Below, one piece after another: positions 16,458 through 25,301 of a stretch of 64,000 nucleotides of DNA. Each line of letters starts with the position of its first letter. Within the stretch, counting starts at the first letter, position 1. The stretch lies in the NCBI GenBank assembly GCA_023954855.1, contig JAGSGY010000011.1:1-64000 (forward strand), in the 5' to 3' direction. This DNA is from Pseudomonadota bacterium (lineage in GTDB: Bacteria > Myxococcota_A > UBA796 > GCA-2862545). The translations under genes and the position numbers were made by a program. The notes under the pieces are model-generated. The model saw only the letters and a program-made list of their open reading frames with translations, was not told the DNA's origin and did no database searches.

Positions 16458-17069
16458 TCAGGCGGTGTGGGTCTCGCCCGAGATGAGGACGGGGAGGTCG
16501 GCTGTCGCCATCACGTCGACCAGCGACCGGCGCAGGGCCTCGCTGCGCAGCTTGTTGGCGGCCAGCGCTACGCGGCCACCTTCCCGGATCCCTACTTGGT
16601 CGAGGACCAGACGCACCAACACCTTCCCGGACTCGAGGCTCAGGCGAATCTCCCACTCGTCTTCAGAGCCGTTGGTTTGTCCGTGAGCCACCGCAGACAG
16701 CTCGGTCCAGGCAAAGCTACGCTCGGCGCGCGCCTCAGGCCAGTGCGTCACGGTCCAGGACGACCAGCTGACCTGGTCCGCCGGGCCGGTGTCGACGAAG
16801 GCATCGGGCGTCCCCTCTGGCTCGAGCACGAGGGTCACACCCGCCTCGCTAAACGAGGCGTGAGCCCAGCGAAGCTCCGGGGCGCTGCCGAACCAAACCA
16901 GTGCGCTCGAGACGCACGCGGCGAAGACCCCCAGCCACAAGCCGAATGGCGACGTGACCCACAATACGAGGCCGCAGACGCCAACGGACAGGGCCGCCAT
17001 CCCAGGGCGTCTCCACCTTGGGCTCGGGTCACACCGAAACCTCAATAGCGCTGGAGGTAAGGGGGTCAT
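16458..17069 (-). CDS. Hypothetical membrane protein, two helices
   Basis: The ~203-aa product has two adjacent hydrophobic segments near the N-terminus (AALSVGVCGLVLWVTSPFGLW and LGVFAACVSSALVWFG), followed by a soluble ~140-aa tail rich in beta strands, with regular Trp residues (VSWSSWTVTHW). I recognise no family. The start is taken at ATG 17069; a GTG at 17084 is possible. It lies 82 bases upstream of the helicase gene on the same strand and is divergent from the barrel/ECF/caspase cluster. Confidence 0.6.
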   Translation of the reverse strand: MTPLPPALLRFRCDPSPRWRRPGMAALSVGVCGLVLWVTSPFGLWLGVFAACVSSALVWFGSAPELRWAHASFSEAGVTLVLEPEGTPDAFVDTGPADQVSWSSWTVTHWPEARAERSFAWTELSAVAHGQTNGSEDEWEIRLSLESGKVLVRLVLDQVGIREGGRVALAANKLRSEALRRSLVDVMATADLPVLISGETHTA

Positions 17070-17168
17070 AGCTGAGGCTAGCACTCGGTTCGCAGAATTC
17101 TCTCAGTTTCTCGTGACATCCGTGGCGGTCGTGCCTCTTGTCTTGTGAACCCCTGACGCGAGGACCCC

Positions 17169-17795
17169 ATGCTCACACTTCTCCTTCTGTTTGGAGCTGC
17201 CGAGGCAGCGCCGAAACTGACGCTGTCCGGAGGCATGCGAACGACCGTCAGTGCGTTTAGCGAGGGTCGACTCGACAGGGTGGGCCTCGGAGTGGGTGGC
17301 CAGTCCCGCATTCAGATTGGCGATAGGGTCGGGACCGAGTGGTTCTTGGACTACATCTCCACGGACCTCGAGGGTGGCGCCCACCGCGTCGACGACCACA
17401 TCGGCTGGTCAGTGATGTTCTATCCGCTGCCCACCGACGGGTTCACCAAGCCGGTCCTGCCCTATGTCCTCGCGGGGCATTGCTTCGACTACACCGTGAT
17501 CTCGATTCCCGGCGCCGGTCACATCCATCCCGGGGAGACCTCTCCCGCGGAAGCGACCCGGGCCAGCCGCCTCTCGAGTGCGGTCCAGTTTGGCGTGGGC
17601 ACGCACTTCAACCTGACCGAGCGCTTCGATATCTCTCCGACGGCCCAGTACATGATTCACCTGGGCAATGACCTTCACTACGACCCGAAGGGGCATGGCC
17701 ACGCGGAGCAGAGTCGAGCGGGTGCCCTCGAAGGACACCTGCTCTTCAATGTGAGCGTCAACTACCGCTTCAAGATGCCGGGGGTGCGGTCATGA
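17169..17795 (+). CDS. Outer-membrane beta-barrel protein (cluster gene 1)
   Basis: The 208-aa product has a short hydrophobic signal (MLTLLLLFGAAEAAP) and then alternating amphipathic strands (KLTLSGGMRTTVSAF, LSSAVQFGVGTHFNL, FDISPTAQYMIHL, HLLFNVSVNYRFKM), typical of an eight-strand-type outer-membrane barrel. It contains several His residues (GHIHPGE; HYDPKGHGHAE) in apparent loops, which might bind metal; this is speculative. GAGGACCCC precedes the ATG. It overlaps the next gene by ATGA and is the likely first gene of the cluster that includes the ECF sigma and caspase genes. Confidence 0.75.
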   Translation: MLTLLLLFGAAEAAPKLTLSGGMRTTVSAFSEGRLDRVGLGVGGQSRIQIGDRVGTEWFLDYISTDLEGGAHRVDDHIGWSVMFYPLPTDGFTKPVLPYVLAGHCFDYTVISIPGAGHIHPGETSPAEATRASRLSSAVQFGVGTHFNLTERFDISPTAQYMIHLGNDLHYDPKGHGHAEQSRAGALEGHLLFNVSVNYRFKMPGVRS

Positions 17796-18298
17796 CCGAG
17801 TTCCTGCCTATCCTCACGACGATGGCGACCCTCTCCCTCGGCTGGTCGAACAACGCCGCAGAGCAGAACCTGTACGTGCACGGCAGTAGTGACCTGTATG
17901 TGTCGGAGAGAGTGTCTCTGCGTGGAGACGCGTACTGGTTCGCCGGAGAACAGCACCAACAGCGGCGCATCATCGATAACCACAGCGTTCTTGCCGGCGC
18001 TGCCTTCCACTTCGGCAAGGGGCGCTTCGATCCGTTCGTGGCGATGCAGCCCGGTGTGTCCTTCACCCGCTCTGAGTTCCGCGTGGATGGCGAGCGAACG
18101 CCCAGCAACTGGAAGGTCACGCCCGTAGCCTCCGCAACGATGGGGGCCCGGTACTTCGTGAGCCCGAACTTCCACTTCTTCACCGAGCTTCGCCAGATGG
18201 CCGGCACCCACCTCTCGGATGACCCACGCACCATCGGCCTCGCCGAGACGCGCGTGTCGTTTGGATTGGGCGCTCAGCTCGGTAGAACGGGGCGGTGA
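17792..18298 (+). CDS. Outer-membrane beta-barrel protein (cluster gene 2)
   Basis: The 168-aa product consists of amphipathic strands (LYVHGSSDLYVSERVSLRGDAYWF, VLAGAAFHFGKGRFDPFVAMQPGVSF, VTPVASATMGARYFVSP, RVSFGLGAQLGRTGR) like the previous gene, which suggests a related small barrel. Its signal peptide is weak (MTEFLPILTTMATLSLGWS). The start overlaps the upstream stop (ATGA). The ECF sigma gene follows after only 43 bases, so the pair probably shares transcription with it. Confidence 0.7.
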   Translation: MTEFLPILTTMATLSLGWSNNAAEQNLYVHGSSDLYVSERVSLRGDAYWFAGEQHQQRRIIDNHSVLAGAAFHFGKGRFDPFVAMQPGVSFTRSEFRVDGERTPSNWKVTPVASATMGARYFVSPNFHFFTELRQMAGTHLSDDPRTIGLAETRVSFGLGAQLGRTGR

Positions 18299-18341
18299 GT
18301 GGTCTTCGTTTCCGGTACGCTCATGGTCAGGAGGGCGCTCG

Positions 18342-18905
18342 CTGAGCCAAGCCACCGCCGTATCCATCGACCTCCGCGCGGCTCAGTCGGGCGACAGGGC
18401 TGCGTGTCAGCGCCTCTACGAGACGCATGTGGCCGCGGTCTTTGGCTTCTGTGTGCGCTTCTGCGAGGGGGACCGAGGCCGGGCGAGCGACTTGGCTCAA
18501 GAGGCTTTCGCGACCGCTTGGACCCACCTGTCCGACGTGCGCGAGCCCGAGCGGTTCTCGGGCTGGTTGATGACCATCACGCGCCGTACCTGCCTGCAGT
18601 CCGTTGCCCGCGACCGACGCGAGAAGCGGGCGCTCATCGACCTTCACGCAGAGCCGAGACCTCCCACAAGGTCCGTCAACCGGGCAGCTTCGATTGTGGC
18701 CGAGGTCATCGCCGCGTGCCCAGATGCCGCGTTGCGCGAGGTGGCTTCGCTGTTCTACATCGAGCCCGGCCATGAGACGCTCGCCATCGCCGAGAGGCTG
18801 GGCGTGAGCCGCTCGGTGGTCACCACCCGCCTGTACCGCTTCCGCATCTGGGCAAAAACGCGCATGCTGGGGCGGCTGACCGAAGCACTCGAGGAGACGC
18901 TGTGA
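18342..18905 (+). CDS. ECF-type RNA polymerase sigma factor, probable CTG start
   Basis: The product (187 aa) has sigma region 2 (LYETHVAAVFGFCVRF ... ASDLAQEAFATAWTHLSDV, FSGWLMTITRRTC) and region 4 (HETLAIAERLGVSRSVVTTRL), the core of an extracytoplasmic-function sigma factor. No ATG, GTG or TTG gives a sensible N-terminus: the nearest upstream ATG (18219) lies deep in the barrel gene. A CTG at 18342 has AGGAGGG 6 bases upstream, so it is taken as the start. The anti-sigma gene overlaps the stop (GTGA). Predicted role: activates its own cluster when released by the anti-sigma. Confidence 0.82.
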   Translation: MSQATAVSIDLRAAQSGDRAACQRLYETHVAAVFGFCVRFCEGDRGRASDLAQEAFATAWTHLSDVREPERFSGWLMTITRRTCLQSVARDRREKRALIDLHAEPRPPTRSVNRAASIVAEVIAACPDAALREVASLFYIEPGHETLAIAERLGVSRSVVTTRLYRFRIWAKTRMLGRLTEALEETL

Positions 18906-19657
18906 GTCACATCTCCCCAAAGCAGATCGACGACGCGCTCGCTGGTGATGTGGGCGCCCTGAGCGTGGTCGTTGCGCATGTCGAGGGGGGCTGTGAGCCT
19001 TGTGAGTCACTGCTCGACGGCGTCGACCTCGACACGCTCGCACTTCTGGTCGCCGCCTCGGAGGCACCCCCCGTCGAACCGACGGCCGCCGAGTCCGCGC
19101 AGATTCGACCGGACTTTGGGGCCGCAGCGTTCCGGCCGACGCGGTGGTTGGCCCCCGTGCTGCTGGTTGCGGTGGCCCTGTTTGCAGTGGTTCAGCTGGC
19201 CGTACCGCCTGCGAGTGTCGACGGCATCAAGGGCAGTGAGGTGGCACGTCCCGACGTCGCTGTGCAGGTGCTTGTCGGCGTCGCCAGTGCCGCGGGCTTC
19301 AAGCTGGAGCGGCGTCTTGAAGCCAACGGGGAACTCTCTCGGGACGCGACCCTGCTGTTCGAGCTGGACACCAAGACCGCCTCGGCACGGTATCTGTTCG
19401 TCCTCGACGGGGAGGGGGAGGCCACGCTGCTGTTTCCGGGCGACGCGGCGGCCGTCGAGGGTCCAGGGCCTCGTCGTGTGGGCGTGGGGGAGGACTGGGT
19501 CGCGTTCGCACTTGACGACTGGGCGGGACCGATCACCGTTGTCGCGGCGGCCTCACAGCAGCCGCACCCCGCAGCGGACGTGATCGAGGCCTATGCCTCT
19601 CGACGTGCGACGCCGGGCATTGGCTTCGCAGACGTGTCTGCGGTGGTGGTGCCATGA
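18902..19657 (+). CDS. Putative zinc-finger anti-sigma factor with periplasmic domain
   Basis: The 251-aa product begins with a short cytoplasmic helical domain holding HVEGGCEPC (His26, Cys31, Cys34), close to the HxxxCxxC of ZAS anti-sigma factors though with one extra residue. A membrane helix follows (WLAPVLLVAVALFAVVQLAV). The ~150-aa periplasmic part (LLFELDTKTASARYLFVLD, GEATLLFPGD) resembles DUF4384-type beta domains often found near bacterial caspases. It likely holds the upstream ECF sigma at the membrane. It overlaps both neighbours, GTGA before and ATGA after. Confidence 0.78.
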   Translation: MSHISPKQIDDALAGDVGALSVVVAHVEGGCEPCESLLDGVDLDTLALLVAASEAPPVEPTAAESAQIRPDFGAAAFRPTRWLAPVLLVAVALFAVVQLAVPPASVDGIKGSEVARPDVAVQVLVGVASAAGFKLERRLEANGELSRDATLLFELDTKTASARYLFVLDGEGEATLLFPGDAAAVEGPGPRRVGVGEDWVAFALDDWAGPITVVAAASQQPHPAADVIEAYASRRATPGIGFADVSAVVVP

Positions 19658-21174
19658 TTCTCGCCGCGCTCACCCTGTTCGCTCTGGCCGGTCCCACCGT
19701 GATCTCAGCGGACCAGGTCGATGAACAGCAGGCTGAGGCGCTGCTTCGGGGACGGCGACTCGCGCTGGTCGTCGGCCCGAGCAGCTTCACAGAGGGTTTT
19801 GCACCGCTTCGCTTCACTGATGACGACGCGTCTGCACTGGGTGAGGTGCTCGCGGACCCCGCGCATGGGCAGTTCGATGAGGTGTGGTCGCTCACCTCGC
19901 CAGGCGACACGACCTTGGCCTCGACACGGTCGGCCATGCGTGCGCTTGGCGAACAGTCCACGTCCCCGGATGACACGGTGGTCGTCTACTTCTCGACCCA
20001 CGGCACTCTCGAGGGCACACCGAGGCAGCTCAGCCAGTACCTCGTGCTCTCGGACACGGCGATCGACGACGTCGCTCGTACGGCACTTCCGCATGATGAA
20101 GTCCTGCTCTGGCTCGATGCGCTGCCGTCGAGAAGAAAGGTACTCGTCCTCGCAACTTGTCACTCTGGTCAGGGGAAGTCGGCCTTCTCGCCCGGCGTGC
20201 GTGCGCTTGCTGACAGCACAAAAGGGGCGCTCGTCACTCCGCTTCGCGATGTCTCGGAAGCGACCGTTATTATCGGCGTCTGCGCCTTCGACGAAACAGC
20301 GCGCGAGTCCGAACAGCTCGGCCACGACATCTACACGGCCTTCTTCCTGGACGCGCTTCGAGACGGCGACGCCAATGGGGACGGCGCGGTGACGATCACC
20401 GAGGCCCACAGCGCTGCACGCGAGCAGACCTGGGCGTTCACCGAGGGCACCCAGCGGCCATACGCCCGGGCAGAGATCTTGGGCGAAGACCCGATTGTGC
20501 TCACCGGCGAGCGTGTACGCGCTGGCAAGCCCTCGCTCGGCTCTTACCTGTCCGAGTATGTAGGCTATTCGGTCTTCGTAGACGGTCAGTCGAAGGGGGT
20601 GTTGCCGGGCGAGGTGACGCTCGACGAGGGCAATCACCTAGTTGAGGTGCAGGCGCCGGGACGTCGCGGCTTTGTCGCGAGACAGCGGGTTCGACTGCGT
20701 GCGGGCACGAGGACCGATCTCAATACCCTGGTTCGTCAGGACACGGTGCGCTTCGCGTTTGGCGGCGGTGGGCAGTGGTTCAGCGAGCCGATGCGCTCGG
20801 CACCGGTCGGACGCGGAGAGCTGCATGTGCCGTGGCTTCCCGGCCGTGGCTGGGAACTCATTGCGTCGGGGAGTGCGAGTGCGCGGTGGCCGAACCCGAC
20901 GCTCGATGGGGCGATTGTCGTGGAGCGTGCTCTCACCCCCGGGCCCTGGGAGTTTCGCCTCGGAGCGGGCGTGCATGGCTATCTGATCGGCGCAGAGGGG
21001 CTCCTCGCACCGTCGGTGGTGCCTGAACCCGTTGCGGCGGTGGTGTTCTTGCCTCGGCAGCCGCTCGTGATGCGCTTGTCAGCGAGCGGCAGCTACCTGT
21101 GGTTCACCGACGCCGGTGCCTGGAACCACGGGTGGACCGCGCGGGTTGGTCTGGTGGCCGGAGGAGCCTTCTAG
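19654..21174 (+). CDS. Exported caspase-family (C14) peptidase with EF-hand and barrel-like C-terminus
   Basis: The 506-aa product has a signal peptide and a p20-like caspase domain with catalytic His116 (YFSTHG) and Cys169 (LATCHSGQ). A perfect EF-hand loop spans residues 239-250 (DANGDGAVTITE), suggesting Ca2+ control as in type-I-like metacaspases. Residues ~290-345 resemble a PEGA-type domain (SVFVDGQSKGVLPGEVTLDEG). The last ~150 residues alternate in barrel-like strands ending in Phe (VGLVAGGAF), consistent with outer-membrane insertion. It is coupled to the anti-sigma gene by ATGA. Substrate unknown; a proteolytic stress or self-damage role is inferred from the family. Confidence 0.85.
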   Translation: MILAALTLFALAGPTVISADQVDEQQAEALLRGRRLALVVGPSSFTEGFAPLRFTDDDASALGEVLADPAHGQFDEVWSLTSPGDTTLASTRSAMRALGEQSTSPDDTVVVYFSTHGTLEGTPRQLSQYLVLSDTAIDDVARTALPHDEVLLWLDALPSRRKVLVLATCHSGQGKSAFSPGVRALADSTKGALVTPLRDVSEATVIIGVCAFDETARESEQLGHDIYTAFFLDALRDGDANGDGAVTITEAHSAAREQTWAFTEGTQRPYARAEILGEDPIVLTGERVRAGKPSLGSYLSEYVGYSVFVDGQSKGVLPGEVTLDEGNHLVEVQAPGRRGFVARQRVRLRAGTRTDLNTLVRQDTVRFAFGGGGQWFSEPMRSAPVGRGELHVPWLPGRGWELIASGSASARWPNPTLDGAIVVERALTPGPWEFRLGAGVHGYLIGAEGLLAPSVVPEPVAAVVFLPRQPLVMRLSASGSYLWFTDAGAWNHGWTARVGLVAGGAF

Positions 21175-23678
21175 CGCGGCATTTGAGTACGCCTCAAGAG
21201 CGGCTTGGTCAGCTCGAGGGTGAGGAAGAGGATGGCGGCGAGGCCAAGAATGGGGGCCCACACCCAGGCCGGCAGCGGCACGAGGTGGAGCAGGGTGCCC
21301 AAGGGTGAGTAGACCAGGATCACGTGCAGCACGAGCACGGCGGCGCTGGCGGCGACGAGCCACGGACTCGACCGGAGCGGGCGGGTCCACGTGGGGGCGT
21401 GGGTGCGGACCGAGAAGGCGAGGGCGAGCTCGAGCACCACAGCGAAGGTGAGCGTGGCGGTGCGAGCCAGTGGCAGGTCCTCGGTGGCGTTCAGTACGCC
21501 CAGGTAGATTGCCAGGGCACCGGCGAAGCTAATCAGTGTCGCCACCACGAGACCGGGCCCTTCGCCTGCCAGCAGGTGCTCGTCGGGCGGACGGGGGGGC
21601 CGCTCCATGATGTCGGGCTCTGCAGGCTCGGCGGTGAGTGCGAGCGCAGGCAAGCCATCCGTGAGTAGGTTGATCCACAGGATGTGCACCGGCAGGTAGG
21701 GGATGGGCAGCGCGAGCGCGAAGGTGACGATGACCAGCAGCAGTTCGTCGAAGTTGGCGCGGAGCAGGAACAGGGTGAAGCGTCGGATGTTGTCGTGACT
21801 CCGACGGCCCTCGGCAATGGCGCCGACGAGCGTGGCGTAGTGGTCGTCCGCGAGGACAATCGACGCGGCCTCTCGAGCGACATCCGTTCCTCGACCACCC
21901 ATGGCGACGCCGACGTGAGCGGTCTTCAGCGCAGGAGCGTCGTTCACGCCGTCACCGGTCATCGCGACCACTGCTCCGCCGCGCTGCAGGGCGCTGCAGA
22001 GCTGAACTTTGTGCTCCGGCGAGACCCGGGCGAAGACGGAACGCGACGCAACCCAGCGCTCGATCTCAGCGTCATCGCAACCGTCGAGCTGGCGTCCTTC
22101 GGCGACGGTGGGCTCGATGCCCACGCGCTCGGCGATAGCTTTGGCGGTTCCTTGGTGGTCTCCGGTAATCATCACGGTGCGGACCCCGGCCGAACGGGCG
22201 CTCGCCACGGCGCCGCTTACACCCTCTCGTGGTGGGTCCTCGAGGCCAAATAAGCCCACGATCTGGGGGGTGGCGTTTGGCTCGGCGACCGCAGCGGCGA
22301 GTACCCGGCGGCCCCGCGAGGCCATTGCATCCACGCGCTCGCGAACGGAACCATCGTCGCCGGTGAGCTCGAGGAGCCGCTCTGGAGCGCCCTTGTAGAA
22401 GGTGCGTCCCGCGTGGGTCGTCGCCATGTACTTCACGGCGGAGGAGAAGGGGACGGGCTCGCTGTCGATGGCGAGGCGCTTGGCCTTCTGCTCTTCCGCG
22501 AATCGCAGCAGGGCCGTCTCGGTGGGGGCGCCGTGAGAACCATCCGATGCGCGATTGCAGCTCGCTCCGACCTGCGCGAGCACTCTCGCGTCCGCAGCCC
22601 AGTGCTCCACGACGGTCATGCGGTTCTCGGTGAGCGTGCCGGTCTTGTCGGTGCACAGGACCGATACCGATCCAAGGGTCTCGAGCGCGTCTAGACGCCG
22701 AACGAGAGCGCCTTGCTGGGCCATGTGGCGGGCGCCGACCGCGAAGCACACCGTGACCACGGCCGGCAGTCCCTCCGGAACCATCGACACGCCCAAGCTT
22801 ACGGCCACCAGCAGAAGCTCCCCGGTGGGCATGCCTCTCAGAGTGCCTACGACCATGATGATGACTACGGCAACCGCAGCCACGATGGCGAGCAAGCGGG
22901 CGAGGCGCTGGAGCTGGAGTTCAAGTGGGGTCGGCGGCGGCTCGGCACTCTGCAGGAGCCCAGCGAGATGTCCCACCTCGGTGTGCCGGCCAATCGCGGT
23001 GACGACAGCCTGGCACGATCCAGCCGTGACGAGCGTCCCGGCAAAGACCATGCTCTTCTGGTCCGCGACGGCCGCATCGGCTGGGACCGCGTCGGCCTGT
23101 TTCGGGACCGGGAGCGACTCTCCGGTCAGCGCTGACTCGTCGACGCGAAGCCCAGAATGGGTGGTGACGCGTGCATCGGTGGGGATGCGGTCTCCCGCGG
23201 AGAGGACGAGGACGTCGCCGCGGACGACTTCGGTTGCGGGTACCTCCGTGGCGGTACCTTCGCGGAGCACGTTGGCTCGTGGGGCCGCGAAGCTCGCGAG
23301 CTGGGCGATGGCCTTCTCGGCGCGGGCCTCCTGGAACACGCCGAGGGCGGTGTTCATCACCAAAATGCCGGCAATCACAATGGCGTCCACGAAGTCCGAG
23401 AGCCCGAGCGCATGCTCAGCCTCGAGGACGGGCAAGGCGATGGACAGCACCAACGCGAAGGCAAGGATCCAGACGAAGATGCTCTTCAGCTGCTTCACAA
23501 CGAGTGCGAAAGGGCTTCGCTTTGACTCGGGGAGCGCGTTCTCTCCCTCCGCGGCCAGCCTTCGGGCGGCTTCGGCTTGGCTGAGACCGTCCTCCTGGCT
23601 CTGCTGCGTGGCCCACACCTGATCGGTGGACTGTGCATGGGGCGGCAGGACGGCCATGGCACTCGCGTCGGACGCCAT
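21171..23678 (-). CDS. Cation-transporting P-type ATPase, Ca2+ (SERCA/PMCA) type
   Basis: The 835-aa product is a type II P-ATPase: actuator TGES, phosphorylation motif DKTGTLT, nucleotide-domain KGAPE, hinge MTGDGVNDAPAL, and about ten membrane helices. Metal-site residues match Ca2+ pumps: PEGLP in M4, the N-x-x-E pattern in M5 (RANFDELLLV) and NLLTDGLPAL in M6. It probably exports Ca2+ or a similar divalent ion. It is convergent with the EF-hand caspase gene, the two stops interlocking in CTAG. An internal ATG at 23657 is an alternative start. Confidence 0.92.
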   Translation of the reverse strand: MASDASAMAVLPPHAQSTDQVWATQQSQEDGLSQAEAARRLAAEGENALPESKRSPFALVVKQLKSIFVWILAFALVLSIALPVLEAEHALGLSDFVDAIVIAGILVMNTALGVFQEARAEKAIAQLASFAAPRANVLREGTATEVPATEVVRGDVLVLSAGDRIPTDARVTTHSGLRVDESALTGESLPVPKQADAVPADAAVADQKSMVFAGTLVTAGSCQAVVTAIGRHTEVGHLAGLLQSAEPPPTPLELQLQRLARLLAIVAAVAVVIIMVVGTLRGMPTGELLLVAVSLGVSMVPEGLPAVVTVCFAVGARHMAQQGALVRRLDALETLGSVSVLCTDKTGTLTENRMTVVEHWAADARVLAQVGASCNRASDGSHGAPTETALLRFAEEQKAKRLAIDSEPVPFSSAVKYMATTHAGRTFYKGAPERLLELTGDDGSVRERVDAMASRGRRVLAAAVAEPNATPQIVGLFGLEDPPREGVSGAVASARSAGVRTVMITGDHQGTAKAIAERVGIEPTVAEGRQLDGCDDAEIERWVASRSVFARVSPEHKVQLCSALQRGGAVVAMTGDGVNDAPALKTAHVGVAMGGRGTDVAREAASIVLADDHYATLVGAIAEGRRSHDNIRRFTLFLLRANFDELLLVIVTFALALPIPYLPVHILWINLLTDGLPALALTAEPAEPDIMERPPRPPDEHLLAGEGPGLVVATLISFAGALAIYLGVLNATEDLPLARTATLTFAVVLELALAFSVRTHAPTWTRPLRSSPWLVAASAAVLVLHVILVYSPLGTLLHLVPLPAWVWAPILGLAAILFLTLELTKPLLRRTQMPR

Positions 23679-23997
23679 CAGGGCAGCTCAACCAAGGGGG
23701 CGCTGCTCACAGCCACCGTGCCCCAATCGGCGCAACCGTTCCCGAAGTGCATTCGTCTCTCCCTTCCCAAGCCTAGATGCAATCCTTGTGCCGTCCTCCG
23801 GGGAGCTGTTCTTGCGCTCTCGACGGGCCAGGCCTGTGCAAGAACACCCACCGCGCGGTGGACTTCGCCCAGTCCCTCACCCGGATCTCGGTGTCTTGGT
23901 CCCGGGACCGCCACCGGCCATGAGTCGTGGGAGAGTGCGGCCGTAGGGGCACCCTGGGCGAGGCATGGGTCTTGCAGCTAGGGGCCTGGAGGTGGAG
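23679..23997. other. 319-base intergenic region between divergent genes
   Basis: This lies between the divergent ATPase and small lipoprotein genes and must hold both promoters. I saw no convincing -35/-10 pair, RNA gene, repeat or protein-like frame. The only clear element is the GGAGGTGGAG ribosome-binding site just before 23998. Confidence 0.5.
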
Positions 23998-24306
23998 ATG
24001 CTCAAGCGTGCTGTGTGGCTGCTCGTACTCGTAGGTTGTGGCTCCGAGACGGCGGTGCAGGAGCGGTGGGATGACTGGGTGGCCGAGCACAACACGTGCG
24101 ACGTCGCCGAGGACTGCGCAGCGGTGTTTCCCGGGTGTCCACTCGGCTGCTACGAAGCCGTCAATGCGTCCTTCGAAGAGGAGGCGGATGCAATGGTCGA
24201 CCGGCTCATCCGCCGGTACGAGTCCGCGGGCCGAAGCTGCGCCTATGACTGCATCGAGATGCCTGCCCTGACCTGTGACGCCGGGGTGTGCGGCTTCGCC
24301 GAGTAG
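23998..24306 (+). CDS. Small cysteine-rich lipoprotein
   Basis: The 102-aa product has a lipoprotein signal (MLKRAVWLLVLVGC) and a mature part with paired cysteines (CDVAEDCAAVFPGCPLGC ... CAYDC ... LTCDAGVC), probably disulfide-bonded in the periplasm. GGAGGTGGAG directly precedes the ATG at 23998; the frame is open from 23965 but this start fits the signal peptide. Function unknown. Small Cys-rich lipoproteins of this style are frequent in Myxococcota. It converges with the DUF4336-like gene, 6 bases apart. Confidence 0.75.
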   Translation: MLKRAVWLLVLVGCGSETAVQERWDDWVAEHNTCDVAEDCAAVFPGCPLGCYEAVNASFEEEADAMVDRLIRRYESAGRSCAYDCIEMPALTCDAGVCGFAE

Positions 24307-24312
24307 CCTCGG

Positions 24313-25272
24313 TCAAGGGGCGGGAAGGCTGCCGGATGGCATGGGTACTGCTGACCAGTCACCACCGACGATGGGGGCGAGTGCCTCCTCGAACAGCGCC
24401 TTGGCCCCTGAGTCGACGTTCTTGTCGGGCTGAGCGTGCACGTCGAGCATCTTGTCGAAGTCCCAGGACAAGATCTCTCTACAGCTCTGTTGGAAGGCTT
24501 CGCGGTCGTGGATCGCGAACGAGTTTCCGGGCTCGAGAGTGATCTTCCCCGGCACGGCAAAGCGAAGGTCGGCACCGATCATCAGCTTCATCATGAAGCG
24601 CATCATCGCGGGTGCCTCGAACACGCCCTCTTCATCGGGGGGGACGTACATCCACTGGTGGCCACCGCTGGTGACCGTGCCTGTGGGCTCGTGAAGCACC
24701 ATGAGCGGCTCTGTTGTGTTCGGCACGTAGCTGAAGTTGAACTCGGTCATCATCGCGACCCGCTTGGAGCTCCAGCCTTCCATCAACCCGGCGACGACCA
24801 TTACCTTCAGTCCCGCTTCGCCGAGCTCGGCTGGCGGCTCGTCGACCGGGTAGGCCACCGCGTTTGGCATCGCCATCAACTCTGGGTTGACCCGGGGGAT
24901 TCGGCCTTGAGCGACGCAGACCTTGGCCTCGGGAAAGGCCTTGGCGTAGTGAATCAGGCTCAGGTTGTGGCTCGAGGCAGGAGCGAGCACGTAGCGCACC
25001 TTGGCTCCCGTCTCGGCCTCCAGGGCATGCAGTCCCTTGAACGGCTGACCCGAGTCCTCGTCACACCAAACGCCGTTGAGGATGACGAGGAAGGGCTCGC
25101 CCTGTTTGGGGTGCAGGCGGTAGATAATCGAGCGGTTGGTGATGCTCAGCGGTCCCTTCTGTTGTCCGGGCCCGTGTCGCACCACCTGGGTCCAGATGTC
25201 CTCATCGACCACAACCGGTACGCAGTCCGTGACTGCGACACCGAAGTCCATGCATGTACATTCGCTAGCCAT
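24313..25272 (-). CDS. DUF4336-like protein (metallo-beta-lactamase-like fold)
   Basis: The 319-aa product resembles the DUF4336 family: a substrate-free-looking beta-lactamase fold with YRLHPKQGEPFLVILNGVW, VRYVLAPASSHNLSLIHYAKAFP, and a later segment TSGGHQWMY. The first His motif is degenerate (SSHNLS in place of HxHxDH), so zinc-hydrolase activity is doubtful. The ATG at 25272 is chosen because GGAGG lies 4 bases upstream (two earlier in-frame starts lack this). It is 29 bases behind the SRPBCC gene on the same strand and likely co-transcribed. The divergent LysR gene probably regulates the pair. Confidence 0.7.
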   Translation of the reverse strand: MASECTCMDFGVAVTDCVPVVVDEDIWTQVVRHGPGQQKGPLSITNRSIIYRLHPKQGEPFLVILNGVWCDEDSGQPFKGLHALEAETGAKVRYVLAPASSHNLSLIHYAKAFPEAKVCVAQGRIPRVNPELMAMPNAVAYPVDEPPAELGEAGLKVMVVAGLMEGWSSKRVAMMTEFNFSYVPNTTEPLMVLHEPTGTVTSGGHQWMYVPPDEEGVFEAPAMMRFMMKLMIGADLRFAVPGKITLEPGNSFAIHDREAFQQSCREILSWDFDKMLDVHAQPDKNVDSGAKALFEEALAPIVGGDWSAVPMPSGSLPAP

Positions 25273-25301
25273 GTGACCTCCGAAGGCGTTCATCGTAGAC
25301 C

